The translations under genes and the position numbers were made by a program. From contig NC_088775.1 of assembly GCF_954871325.1 (NCBI RefSeq), positions 45,919,561-45,983,560 of the forward strand: a DNA stretch of 64,000 nt, read 5' to 3'. This document shows positions 24,321 to 38,200 of the stretch, in pieces. The DNA comes from Gordionus sp. m RMFG-2023 (Eukaryota; Nematomorpha; Gordioida; Chordodea; Parachordodidae). A model generated the notes under the pieces. That model had not been told where the DNA came from and ran no database searches. It saw only the letters and a program-made list of their open reading frames with translations. Every line of letters begins with the position of its first letter. Within the stretch, counting starts at the first letter, position 1.

Positions 24321-24479
24321 TTAATATATATTTTAACTCAAAGAATAGTTTTCAGTAACATACAAAATGTAGAATAATGCTATGCCGACAACATATGTAT
24401 CTCTACTAAAGATATCACTAACATTCATTATTTTAACAACAATCTCAAATAATATGGGAAAAATCAAAATTTAAAAAAA

Positions 24480-24652
24480 TACTAAAATTCTCTTTTCCTT
24501 TCATTCCCTTTTAATTTCTTTTATTATCTTCCCCTTTCTCATCATTTCCTATTCCTATCTTCACTTTTTAATTTTCTTTATCTTTACCTTCCTTTCCCTT
24601 TTAATTTCCCTATTTTCTTTCCATTTAATTTTCTCTTATTTCCCTACCTCAG
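24480..24652. repeat. Pyrimidine-rich tract
   Basis: About 170 bp consisting almost entirely of C and T with A-containing TTTAATTT spacers, for example CTTTCATTCCCTTTTAATTT and CCTTCCTTTCCCTTTTAATT. It immediately precedes the exon-repeat locus. A purine-rich counterpart lies at 21480-21525. Confidence 0.7.
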
Positions 24653-24758
24653 GCTACACACTCCAGCCGAAAGCTGGGCTTATCAAAAAATAAACATCAT
24701 TCAATTCTTAATTCAACTCATATTCAAGCAAAAATATTATACTGGGTCATATGACGTG

Positions 24759-24848
24759 AAGCCCAATAAAATCTACCAAATGCAAAATAAAGTTATTCAT
24801 CTTCCCACTATTTCTAGAGAGGTTAACCTGATATTGACTCCTCTTCAG
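24759..24848 (+). CDS. Mini-exon unit A: intron-less partial copy
   Basis: The sequence runs from the end of an exon-1 type sequence (KIYQMQNK) straight into the exon-2 type (PTISREVNLILTPLQ) without the usual intron. It ends in CAG|GTTTAA, a usable donor. The frame is open further left to about 24690 but homology to the other units stops near 24759. A 49-bp intron-like stretch ending in ATTTTAG follows. Confidence 0.5.
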
Positions 24849-26201
24849 GTTTAATACATTAATATGTTTTTTAATTATTCTTTTTTTAATATTTTAGATA
24901 ACAAGCCACGTCCTAACCTCACTTAATGATTGTACAGGTGGTGATTTATCCGTCATTAATAAAAGAAAAAGATGGCAGGTCAATCAAAAAAAGAAACGCT
25001 TCAGGGATCGTGAGGCCCTACAAAATCTACTAACAACGCAAAATAAAGTTAGCCTTATATATATATTAAAAATGCATAAATGTTTTTTTATACTCTTTTA
25101 TATTATAGAATACATCTATTTTAGCTTCTGATATTGTTTCCACTATTTCTAGGGAGTTGAACCTAATATTGATTCCTCTTCAGGTTCATTGCATTTAAAT
25201 TTTTTATATTATTCTTTGTTTTTATTTTAGATAACAAGCCCTGTCTTGACCTCACTTAATGATTGTACAGGTGGTATATTGACTCCTCATCAGGTTCAAT
25301 GCATTTATTTTTAAAATTATTCTTTTGTTTTTATTTTAGATAACAAACCCTGTCTTAACCTCACTTAATGATTGTAAAGGTGGTGATTTATCCGTCATTA
25401 ATAAAAGAAAAAGATGGCAGGTCAATCAAAAAAGAAACGCTCTAGGGATCGTGAGACCCTACAAAATCTACTAACAACGCAAAATAAAGTTAGCCCTTAT
25501 ATATATATAAAAATGCATAAATGTTCTTATATTTTTTTATATTTTAGAATACATCTATTTTAGCTTCTGATGATATTCCCACAATTTCTAGGGAGTTGAA
25601 CCTTATATTGACTCCTCTACAGGTTCAATGCATTTATATTTTTTGAATTATTCTTTTGTTTTTATTTTAGATAACAAACCCTGTCTTAACCTCACTTAAT
25701 GATTGTACAGATGGTGATTTATCCATCATTAATGTAAGAAAAAAATGGCAGGTCCATCAATAAAAGAATAGCTATAGGGATTGTGAATCCCAGCAAAATA
25801 TACTAACAACACATAATAAAGTTAGTGTATATATATATATATATACTAAAAAGGCATAAATGTTCTTATATTTTTTTATATTTTAGAATACATCCATTTT
25901 ATCTTCTGATGATATTCCCACTATTTCTAGGGAGTTGAACCTAATATTGACTTCTCTGCAAATTTAACGCATTCATTTTTTTAAAAATTTTTATTTGTTT
26001 TTATTTTATATAACATACCCTGCTTTATTTCTTCCTTATAATTGTTTAAATATTGATATATCTACCATTAATAATCAACAAATACAAAATAAATGTTCAG
26101 AAAAACATGATAGTCTTGATAAATCCCCAACTAGACAAATTTTATTTTTTGATAATAGCCTCCCAATTACTAGAGATATGCATATATTGACCCCTTTACA
26201 G
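24759..26201 (+). CDS. Tandem mini-exon locus, unidentified repeated-exon gene or remnant
   Basis: Six related units follow each other. A full unit has a 150-bp exon and a 75-bp exon, both multiples of three and both phase 0 at each end, separated by 46-66 bp AT-rich introns with GTTAGC or GTTCAA donors and TTTTAG/TATTATAG acceptors. The intron sizes resemble the small introns of CEP135 at 58 kb. Exon 1 encodes a polar peptide with a strongly basic centre (KRKRWQVNQKKKRF) then DREALQNLL; exon 2 encodes a short peptide ending in ISRELNLIL-PLQ. I do not recognise the family and see no start codon exon or last exon. Units decay from left to right, and the last merges into the satellite array. 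It may be the end of a real repeated-exon gene or a dead duplicate. Confidence 0.55.
24898..25183 (+). CDS. Mini-exon unit B: best preserved exon pair
   Basis: Exon 1 is 24898-25047 (50 codons, starting ITSHVLTSLNDCTGGDLSVI, ending LLTTQNK). The intron is 25048-25108 (61 bp, GTTAGC...TATTATAG). Exon 2 is 25109-25183 (25 codons, NTSILASDIVSTISRELNLI then LIPLQ). Both exons are fully open and in phase 0. The next intron, 25184-25230, is 47 bp and ends in TTTTATTTTAG. This is the unit from which the others are easiest to read. Confidence 0.6.
25231..25293 (+). CDS. Mini-exon unit C: chimeric exon made by internal deletion
   Basis: The first 45 bp match the start of exon 1 (ITSPVLTSLNDCTGG) and the last 18 bp match the end of exon 2 (ILTPHQ). 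All between, including the intron, is gone. The length is still a multiple of three (21 codons) and the exon keeps acceptor and CAG|GTTCAA donor in phase 0. This looks like unequal recombination or slippage within the repeat. Confidence 0.55.
25340..25622 (+). pseudogene. Mini-exon unit D: exon 1 frameshifted
   Basis: Exon 1 (25340-25488) is one base shorter than in unit B, in the A-run after GTCAATC, so the frame changes and meets a stop before the donor. The 59-bp intron (25489-25547) and exon 2 (25548-25622, ASDDIPTISRELNLILTPLQ) remain normal with intact splice signals. Thus this unit is already partly decayed. Confidence 0.55.
25671..25961 (+). pseudogene. Mini-exon unit E: stop in exon 1, donor lost in exon 2
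   Basis: Exon 1 (25671-25820) carries an in-frame TAA after GTCCATCAA. The intron (25821-25886) is 66 bp with an expanded TA run and keeps its ends. Exon 2 (25887-25961) is open, but the CAG|GTTCAA donor has become CAAATTTAAC, which cannot act as a standard 5' splice site. Confidence 0.55.
26010..26201 (+). CDS. Mini-exon unit F: fused exon, founder type of the satellite
   Basis: It aligns with exon 1 at its start (ITYPALFLPYNCLN then DISTIN, against ITSPVLTSLNDCTG then DLSVIN) and with exon 2 at its end (LPITRDMHILTPLQ). The two halves are joined into one open stretch of 64 codons with no intron. The upstream acceptor AG has become AT, while the CAG|GTTCAG donor is kept. The sequence from about 26075 on is shared, nearly unchanged, with every satellite monomer to the right, so this is the junction between exon series and satellite. 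Confidence 0.55.
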
Positions 26202-29200
26202 GTTCAGTACAGTATTTTAATGTTCGTTTTATTTCAATAATAATGTTTATTTATATTTTTGCCTGATTTTAAGTTTCGTTAGTATTTAATGGCATTTTTG
26301 TTATTTAACTAAATAGCATTTTTTTTTACTTAACATAAAATATAGACAAATAATTTGGGAAATGCAAGACACACATTAAATTTATCCGAAAAGCTACAAT
26401 AACACTATATAATAAACAACAATTTATATATAATTTAATCAACAAATACAAAATAAATGTTTAGAAAAACATGATAGTCTTGATAAGTCTCCAACTAGAC
26501 AAATTTTATTTTTTGATGATAGCCTCCCAACTACTAGAGATATGCATATATTGACCCCTTTACAGGTTCAGTACAGTATTTTAATGTTCGTTTTATTTCA
26601 ATAATAATGTTTATTTATATTTTTGCCTGATTTTAAGTTTCATTAGTATTTAATGGCATTTTTGTTATTTAAATAGATAGCATTTTTTTTACTTAACATA
26701 AAATATAGACAAATAATTTGGGAAATGCAAGACATACATTAAATTTATCCGAAAAGCTACAATAACCCTATATAATAAACAACAATTTATATATAATTTA
26801 ATCAACAAATACAAAATAAATGTTCAGAAAAATATAATAGTCTTGATAAGTCCCCAACTAGACAAATTTTATTTTTTGATGATAGCCTCCCAACTACTAG
26901 AGATATGCATATATTGACCCCTTTACAGGTTCAGTACAGTATTTTAATGTTCGTTTTATTTCAATAATAATGTTTATTTATATTTTTGCCTGATTTTAAG
27001 TTTCATTAGTATTTAATGGCATTTTTGTTATTTAAATAGATAGCATTTTTTTTTTACTTAACATAAAATATAGACAAATAATTTGGGAAATGCAAGACAT
27101 ACATTAAATTTATCCGAAAAGCTACAATAACCCTATATAATAAACAATAATTTATATATAATTTAATCAACAAATACAAAATAAATGTTCAGAAAAATAT
27201 AATAGTCTTGATAAGTCCCCAACTAGACAAATTTTATTTTTTGATAATAGCCTCCCAATTACTAGAGATATGCATATATTGACCCCTTTACAGGTTCAGT
27301 ACAGTATTTTAATGTTCGTTTTATTTCAATAATAATGTTTATTTATATTTTTGCCTGATTTTAAGTTTCATTAGTATTTAATGGCATTTTTGTTATTTAA
27401 ATAGATAGCATTTTTTTTACTTAACATAAAATATAGACAAATAATTTGGGAAATGCAAGACATACATTAAATTTATCCGAAAAGCTACAATAACCCTATA
27501 TAATAAACAACAATTTATATATAATTTAATCAACAAATACAAAATAAATGTTCAGAAAAATATAATAGTCTTGATAAGTCCCCAACTAGACAAATTTTTT
27601 GATGATAGCCTCCCAACTACTAGAGATATGCATATATTGACCCCTTTACAGGTTCAGTACAGTATTTTAATGTTCGTTTTATTTCAATAATAATGTTTAT
27701 TTATATTTTTGCCTGATTTTAAGTTTCATTAGTATTTAATGGCATTTTTGTTATTTAAATAGATAGCATTTTTTTTTACTTAACATAAAATATAGACAAA
27801 TAATTTGGGAAATGCAAGACATACATTAAATATATCCGAAAGGCTACAATAACCCTATATAATAAACAATAATTTATATATAATTTAATCAACAAATACA
27901 AAATAAATGTTCAGAAAAATATAATAGTCTTGATAAGTCCCCAACTAGACAAATTTTATTTTTTGATGATAGCCTCCCAACTACTAGAGATATGCATATA
28001 TTGACCCCTTTACAGGTTCAGTACAGTATTTTAATGTTCGTTTTATTTCAATAATAATGTTTATTTATATTTTTGCCTGATTTTAAGTTTCGTTAGTATT
28101 TAATGGCATTTTTGTTATTTAACTAAATAGCATTTTTTTTTACTTAACATAAAATATAGACAAATAATTTGGGAAATGCAAGACACACATTAAATTTATC
28201 CGAAAAGCTACAATAACACTATATAATAAACAACAATTTATATATAATTTAATCAACAAATACAAAATAAATGTTTAGAAAAACATGATAGTCTTGATAA
28301 GTCTCCAACTAGACAAATTTTATTTTTTGATGATAGCCTCCCAACTACTAGAGATATGCATATATTGACCCCTTTACAGGTTCAGTACAGTATTTTAATG
28401 TTCGTTTTATTTCAATAATAATGTTTATTTATATTTTTGCCTGATTTTAAGTTTCATTAGTATTTAATGGCATTTTTGTTATTTAAATAGATAGCATTTT
28501 TTTTACTTAACATAAAATATAGACAAATAATTTGGGAAATGCAAGACATACATTAAATTTATCCGAAAAGCTACAATAACCCTATATAATAAACAACAAT
28601 TTATATATAATTTAATCAACAAATACAAAATAAATGTTCAGAAAAATATAATAGTCTTGATAAGTCCCCAACTAGACAAATTTTATTTTTTGATGATAGC
28701 CTCCCAACTACTAGAGATATGCATATATTGACCCCTTTACAGGTTCAGTACAGTATTTTAATGTTCGTTTTATTTCAATAATAATGTTTATTTATATTTT
28801 TGCCTGATTTTAAGTTTCATTAGTATTTAATGGCATTTTTGTTATTTAAATAGATAGCATTTTTTTTTTACTTAACATAAAATATAGACAAATAATTTGG
28901 GAAATGCAAGACATACATTAAATTTATCCGAAAAGCTACAATAACCCTATATAATAAACAATAATTTATATATAATTTAATCAACAAATACAAAATAAAT
29001 GTTCAGAAAAATATAATAGTCTTGATAAGTCCCCAACTAGACAAATTTTATTTTTTGATAATAGCCTCCCAATTACTAGAGATATGCATATATTGACCCC
29101 TTTACAGGTTCAGTACAGTATTTTAATGTTCGTTTTATTTCAATAATAATGTTTATTTATATTTTTGCCTGATTTTAAGTTTCGTTAGTATTTAATGGCA

Positions 29201-32200
29201 TTTTTGTTATTTAACTAAATAGCATTTTTTTTTACTTAACATAAAATATAGACAAATAATATGGGAAATGCAAGACATACATTAAATTTATCCGAAAAGC
29301 TACAATAACCCTATATAATAAACAACAATTTATATATAATTTAATCAACAAATACAAAATAAATGTTCAGAAAAATATAATAATCTTGATAAGTCCCCAA
29401 CTAGACAAATTTTATTTTTTGATGATAACCTCCCAACTACTAGAGATATGCATATATTGACCCCTATACAGGTTCAGTACACTATTTTAATGTTCGTTTT
29501 ATTTCAATAATAATGTTTATTTATATTTTTGCCTGATTTTAAGTTTCATTAGTATTTAATGGCATTTTTGTTATTTAAATAGATAGCATTTTTTTTTACT
29601 TAACATAAAATATAGACAAATAATTTGGGAAATACAAGACATACATTAAATTTATCCGAAAAGCTACAATAACCCTATATAATAAACAACAATTTATATA
29701 TAATTTAATCAACAAATACAAAATAAATGTTCAGAAAAATATAATAATCTTGATAAGTCCCCAACTAGACAAATTTTATTTTTTGATAATAGCCTCCCAA
29801 TTACTAGAGATATGCATATATTGACCCCTTTACAGGTTCAGTACAGTATTTTAATGTTCGTTTTATTTCAATAATAATGTTTATTTATATTTTTGCCTGA
29901 TTTTAAGTTTCGTTAGTATTTAATGGCATTTTTGTTATTTAACTAAATAGCATTTTTTTTTACTTAACATAAAATATAGACAAATAATATGGGAAATGCA
30001 AGACATACATTAAATTTATCCGAAAAGCTACAATAACCCTATATAATAAACAACAATTTATATATAATTTAATCAACAAATACAAAATAAATGTTCAGAA
30101 AAATATAATAATCTTGATAAGTCCCCAACTAGACAAATTTTATTTTTTGATGATAACCTCCCAACTACTAGAGATATGCATATATTGACCCCTATACAGG
30201 TTCAGTACACTATTTTAATGTTCGTTTTATTTCAATAATAATGTTTATTTATATTTTTGCCTGATTTTAAGTTTCATTAGTATTTAATGGCATTTTTGTT
30301 ATTTAAATAGATAGCATTTTTTTTACTTAACATAAAATATAGACAAATAATTTGGGAAATGCAAGACATACATTAAATTTATCCGAAAAGCTACAATAAC
30401 CCTATATAATAAACAACAATTTATATATAATTTAATCAACAAATACAAAATAAATGTTCAGAAAAATATAATAGTCTTGATAAGTCCCCAACTAGACAAA
30501 TTTTATTTTTTGATGATAGCCTCCCAACTACTAGAGATATGCATATATTGACCCCTTTACAGGTTCAGTACAGTATTTTAATGTTCGTTTTATTTCAATA
30601 ATAATGTTTATTTATATTTTTGCCTGATTTTAAGTTTCATTAGTATTTAATGGCATTTTTGTTATTTAAATAGATAGCATTTTTTTTTTACTTAACATAA
30701 AATATAGACAAATAATTTGGGAAATGCAAGACATACATTAAATTTATCCGAAAAGCTACAATAACCCTATATAATAAACAACAATTTATATATAATTTAA
30801 TCAACAAATACAAAATAAATGTTCAGAAAAATATAATAATCTTGATAAGTCCCCAACTAGACAAATTTTATTTTTTGATAATAGCCTCCCAATTACTAGA
30901 GATATGCATATATTGACCCCTTTACAGGTTCAGTACAGTATTTTAATGTTCGTTTTATTTCAATAATAATGTTTATTTATATTTTTGCCTGATTTTAAGT
31001 TTCGTTAGTATTTAATGGCATTTTTGTTATTTAACTAAATAGCATTTTTTTTTACTTAACATAAAATATAGACAAATAATATGGGAAATGCAAGACATAC
31101 ATTAAATTTATCCGAAAAGCTACAATAACCCTATATAATAAACAACAATTTATATATAATTTAATCAACAAATACAAAATAAATGTTCAGAAAAATATAA
31201 TAATCTTGATAAGTCCCCAACTAGACAAATTTTATTTTTTGATGATAACCTCCCAACTACTAGAGATATGCATATATTGACCCCTATACAGGTTCAGTAC
31301 ACTATTTTAATGTTCGTTTTATTTCAATAATAATGTTTATTTATATTTTTGCCTGATTTTAAGTTTCATTAGTATTTAATGGCATTTTTGTTATTTAAAT
31401 AGATAGCATTTTTTTTTACTTAACATAAAATATAGACAAATAATTTGGGAAATGCAAGACATACATTAAATTTATCCGAAAAGCTACAATAACCCTATAT
31501 AATAAACAATAATTTATATATAATTTAATCAACAAATACAAAATAAATGTTCAGAAAAATATAATAGTCTTGATAAGTCCCCAACTAGACAAATTTTATT
31601 TTTTGATAATAGCCTCCCAATTACTAGAGATATGCATATATTGACCCCTTTACAGGTTCAGTACAGTATTTTAATGTTCGTTTTATTTCAATAATAATGT
31701 TTATTTATATTTTTGCCTGATTTTAAGTTTCATTAGTATTTAATGGCATTTTTGTTATTTAAATAGATAGCATTTTTTTTTTACTTAACATAAAATATAG
31801 ACAAATAATTTGGGAAATGCAAGACATACATTAAATTTATCCGAAAAGCTACAATAACCCTATATAATAAACAACAATTTATATATAATTTAATCAACAA
31901 ATACAAAATAAATGTTCAGAAAAATATAATAATCTTGATAAGTCCCCAACTAGACAAATTTTATTTTTTGATAATAGCCTCCCAATTACTAGAGATATGC
32001 ATATATTGACCCCTTTACAGGTTCAGTACAGTATTTTAATGTTCGTTTTATTTCAATAATAATGTTTATTTATATTTTTGCCTGATTTTAAGTTTCGTTA
32101 GTATTTAATGGCATTTTTGTTATTTAACTAGATAGCATTTTTTTTTACTTAACATAAAATATAGACAAATAATTTGGGAAATGCAAGACATACATTAAAT

Positions 32201-35200
32201 TTATCCGAAAAGCTACAATAACCCTATATAATAAACAATAATTTATATATAATTTAATCAACAAATACAAAATAAATGTTCAGAAAAATATAATAGTCTT
32301 GATAAGTCCCCAACTAGACAAATTTTATTTTTTGATAATAGCCTCCCAATTACTAGAGATATGCATATATTGACCCCTTTACAGGTTCAGTACAGTATTT
32401 TAATGTTCGTTTTATTTCAATAATAATGTTTATTTATATTTTTGCCTGATTTTAAGTTTCGTTAGTATTTAATGGCATTTTTGTTATTTAACTAAATAGC
32501 ATTTTTTTTTACTTAACATAAAATATAGACAAATAATATGGGAAATGCAAGACATACATTAAATTTATCCGAAAAGCTACAATAACCCTATATAATAAAC
32601 AACAATTTATATATAATTTAATCAACAAATACAAAATAAATGTTCAGAAAAATATAATAATCTTGATAAGTCCCCAACTAGACAAATTTTATTTTTTGAT
32701 GATAACCTCCCAACTACTAGAGATATGCATATATTGACCCCTATACAGGTTCAGTACACTATTTTAATGTTCGTTTTATTTCAATAATAATGTTTATTTA
32801 TATTTTTGCCTGATTTTAAGTTTCATTAGTATTTAATGGCATTTTTGTTATTTAAATAGATAGCATTTTTTTTACTTAACATAAAATATAGACAAATAAT
32901 TTGGGAAATGCAAGACATACATTAAATTTATCCGAAAAGCTACAATAACCCTATATAATAAACAACAATTTATATATAATTTAATCAACAAATACAAAAT
33001 AAATGTTCAGAAAAATATAATAATCTTGATAAGTCCCCAACTAGACAAATTTTATTTTTTGATGATAGCCTCCCAATTACTAGAGATATGCATATATTGA
33101 CCCCTTTACAGGTTCAGTACAGTATTTTAATGTTCGTTTTATTTCAATAATAATGTTTATTTATATTTTTGCCTGATTTTAAGTTTCATTAGTATTTAAT
33201 GGCATTTTTGTTATTTAACTAGATAGCATTTTTTTTTACTTAACATAAAATATAGACAAATAATATGGGAAATGCAAGACATACATTAAATTTATCCGAA
33301 AAGCTACAATAACCCTATATAATAAACAACAATTTATATATAATTTAATCAACAAATACAAAATAAATGTTCAGAAAAATATAATAATCTTGATAAGTCC
33401 CCAACTAGACAAATTTTATTTTTTGATGATAACCTCCCAACTACTAGAGATATGCATATATTGACCCCTATACAGGTTCAGTACACTATTTTAATGTTCG
33501 TTTTATTTCAATAATAATGTTTATTTATATTTTTGCCTGATTTTAAGTTTCATTAGTATTTAATGGCATTTTTGTTATTTAACTAAATAGCATTTTTTTT
33601 ACTTAACATAAAATATAGACAAATAATTTGGGAAATGCAAGACATACATTAAATTTATCCGAAAAGCTACAATAACCCTATATAATAAACAACAATTTAT
33701 ATATAATTTAATCAACAAATACAAAATAAATGTTCAGAAAAATATAATAGTCTTGATAAGTCCCCAACTAGACAAATTTTATTTTTTGATGATAACCTCC
33801 CAACTACTAGAGATATGCATATATTGACCCCTATACAGGTTCAGTACAGTATTTTAATGTTCGTTTTATTTCAATAATAATGTTTATTTATATTTTTGCC
33901 TGATTTTAAGTTTCATTAGTATTTAATGGCATTTTTGTTATTTAAATAGATAGCATTTTTTTTTACTTAACATAAAATATAGACAAATAATTTGGGAAAT
34001 GCAAGACATACATTAAATTTATCCGAAAAGCTACAATAACCCTATATAATAAACAACAATTTATATATAATTTAATCAACAAATACAAAATAAATGTTCA
34101 GAAAAATATAATAGTCTTGATAAGTCCCCAACTAGACAAATTTTATTTTTTGATAATAGCCTCCCAATTACTAGAGATATGCATATATTGACCCCTTTAC
34201 AGGTTCAGTACAGTATTTTAATGTTCGTTTTATTTCAATAATAATGTTTATTTATATTTTTGCCTGATTTTAAGTTTCGTTAGTATTTAATGGCATTTTT
34301 GTTATTTAACTAAATAGCATTTTTTTTTACTTAACATAAAATATAGACAAATAATATGGGAAATGCAAGACATACATTAAATTTATCCGAAAAGCTACAA
34401 TAACCCTATATAATAAACAACAATTTATATATAATTTAATCAACAAATACAAAATAAATGTTCAGAAAAATATAATAATCTTGATAAGTCCCCAACTAGA
34501 CAAATTTTATTTTTTGATGATAACCTCCCAACTACTAGAGATATGCATATATTGACCCCTATACAGGTTCAGTACACTATTTTAATGTTCGTTTTATTTC
34601 AATAATAATGTTTATTTATATTTTTGCCTGATTTTAAGTTTCATTAGTATTTAATGGCATTTTTGTTATTTAAATAGATAGCATTTTTTTTACTTAACAT
34701 AAAATATAGACAAATAATTTGGGAAATGCAAGACATACATTAAATTTATCCGAAAAGCTACAATAACCCTATATAATAAACAACAATTTATATATAATTT
34801 AATCAACAAATACAAAATAAATGTTCAGAAAAATATAATAGTCTTGATAAGTCCCCAACTAGACAAATTTTATTTTTTGATGATAGCCTCCCAACTACTA
34901 GAGATATGCATATATTGACCCCTTTACAGGTTCAGTACAGTATTTTAATGTTCGTTTTATTTCAATAATAATGTTTATTTATATTTTTGCCTGATTTTAA
35001 GTTTCATTAGTATTTAATGGCATTTTTGTTATTTAAATAGATAGCATTTTTTTTTACTTAACATAAAATATAGACAAATAATTTGGGAAATGCAAGACAT
35101 ACATTAAATTTATCCGAAAAGCTACAATAACCCTATATAATAAACAACAATTTATATATAATTTAATCAACAAATACAAAATAAATGTTCAGAAAAATAT

Positions 35201-38200
35201 AATAATCTTGATAAGTCCCCAACTAGACAAATTTTATTTTTTGATAATAGCCTCCCAATTACTAGAGATATGCATATATTGACCCCTTTACAGGTTCAGT
35301 ACAGTATTTTAATGTTCGTTTTATTTCAATAATAATGTTTATTTATATTTTTGCCTGATTTTAAGTTTCGTTAGTATTTAATGGCATTTTTGTTATTTAA
35401 CTAAATAGCATTTTTTTTTACTTAACATAAAATATAGACAAATAATATGGGAAATGCAAGACATACATTAAATTTATCCGAAAAGCTACAATAACCCTAT
35501 ATAATAAACAACAATTTATATATAATTTAATCAACAAATACAAAATAAATGTTCAGAAAAATATAATAATCTTGATAAGTCCCCAACTAGACAAATTTTA
35601 TTTTTTGATGATAACCTCCCAACTACTAGAGATATGCATATATTGACCCCTATACAGGTTCAGTACACTATTTTAATGTTCGTTTTATTTCAATAATAAT
35701 GTTTATTTATATTTTTGCCTGATTTTAAGTTTCATTAGTATTTAATGGCATTTTTGTTATTTAAATAGATAGCATTTTTTTTTACTTAACATAAAATATA
35801 GACAAATAATTTGGGAAATGCAAGACATACATTAAATTTATCCGAAAAGCTACAATAACCCTATATAATAAACAACAATTTATATATAATTTAATCAACA
35901 AATACAAAATAAATGTTCAGAAAAATATAATAGTCTTGATAAGTCCCCAACTAGACAAATTTTATTTTTTGATGATAGCCTCCCAACTACTAGAGATATG
36001 CATATATTGACCCCTTTACAGGTTCAGTACAGTATTTTAATGTTCGTTTTATTTCAATAATAATGTTTATTTATATTTTTGCCTGATTTTAAGTTTCATT
36101 AGTATTTAATGGCATTTTTGTTATTTAAATAGATAGCATTTTTTTTTACTTAACATAAAATATAGACAAATAATTTGGGAAATGCAAGACATACATTAAA
36201 TTTATCCGAAAAGCTACAATAACCCTATATAATAAACAACAATTTATATATAATTTAATCAACAAATACAAAATAAATGTTCAGAAAAATATAATAATCT
36301 TGATAAGTCCCCAACTAGACAAATTTTATTTTTTGATAATAGCCTCCCAATTACTAGAGATATGCATATATTGACCCCTTTACAGGTTCAGTACAGTATT
36401 TTAATGTTCGTTTTATTTCAATAATAATGTTTATTTATATTTTTGCCTGATTTTAAGTTTCGTTAGTATTTAATGGCATTTTTGTTATTTAACTAAATAG
36501 CATTTTTTTTACTTAACATAAAATATAGACAAATAATATGGGAAATGCAAGACATACATTAAATTTATCCGAAAAGCTACAATAACCCTATATAATAAAC
36601 AACAATTTATATATAATTTAATCAACAAATACAAAATAAATGTTCAGAAAAATATAATAATCTTGATAAGTCCCCAACTAGACAAATTTTATTTTTTGAT
36701 GATAACCTCCCAACTACTAGAGATATGCATATATTGACCCCTATACAGGTTCAGTACACTATTTTAATGTTCGTTTTATTTCAATAATAATGTTTATTTA
36801 TATTTTTGCCTGATTTTAAGTTTCATTAGTATTTAATGGCATTTTTGTTATTTAAATAGATAGCATTTTTTTTACTTAACATAAAATATAGACAAATAAT
36901 TTGGGAAATGCAAGACATACATTAAATTTATCCGAAAAGCTACAATAACCCTATATAATAAACAACAATTTATATATAATTTAATCAACAAATACAAAAT
37001 AAATGTTCAGAAAAATATAATAGTCTTGATAAGTCCCCAACTAGACAAATTTTATTTTTTGATGATAGCCTCCCAACTACTAGAGATATGCATATATTGA
37101 CCCCTTTACAGGTTCAGTACAGTATTTTAATGTTCGTTTTATTTCAATAATAATGTTTATTTATATTTTTGCCTGATTTTAAGTTTCATTAGTATTTAAT
37201 GGCATTTTTGTTATTTAAATAGATAGCATTTTTTTTTACTTAACATAAAATATAGACAAATAATTTGGGAAATGCAAGACATACATTAAATTTATCCGAA
37301 AAGCTACAATAACCCTATATAATAAACAACAATTTATATATAATTTAATCAACAAATACAAAATAAATGTTCAGAAAAATATAATAATCTTGATAAGTCC
37401 CCAACTAGACAAATTTTATTTTTTGATGATAACCTCCCAACTACTAGAGATATGCATATATTGACCCCTATACAGGTTCAGTACAGTATTTTAATGTTCG
37501 TTTTATTTCAATAATAATGTTTATTTATATTTTTGCCTGATTTTAAGTTTCATTAGTATTTAATGGCATTTTTGTTATTTAAATAGATAGCATTTTTTTT
37601 TACTTAACATAAAATATAGACAAATAATTTGGGAAATGCAAGACATACATTAAATTTATCCGAAAAGCTACAATAACCCTATATAATAAACAACAATTTA
37701 TATATAATTTAATCAACAAATACAAAATAAATGTTCAGAAAAATATAATAGTCTTGATAAGTCCCCAACTAGACAAATTTTATTTTTTGATGATAGCCTC
37801 CCAACTACTAGAGATATGCATATATTGACCCCTTTACAGGTTCAGTACAGTATTTTAATGTTCGTTTTATTTCAATAATAATGTTTATTTATATTTTTGC
37901 CTGATTTTAAGTTTCATTAGTATTTAATGGCATTTTTGTTATTTAAATAGATAGCATTTTTTATTTACTTAACATAAAATATAGACAAATAATTTGGGAA
38001 ATGCAAGACATACATTAAATTTATCCGAAAAGCTACAATAACCCTATATAATAAACAACAATTTATATATAATTTAATCAACAAATACAAAATAAATGTT
38101 CAGAAAAATATAATAGTCTTGATAAGTCCCCAACTAGACAAATTTTATTTTTTGATGATAGCCTCCCAACTACTAGAGATATGCATATATTGACCCCTTT

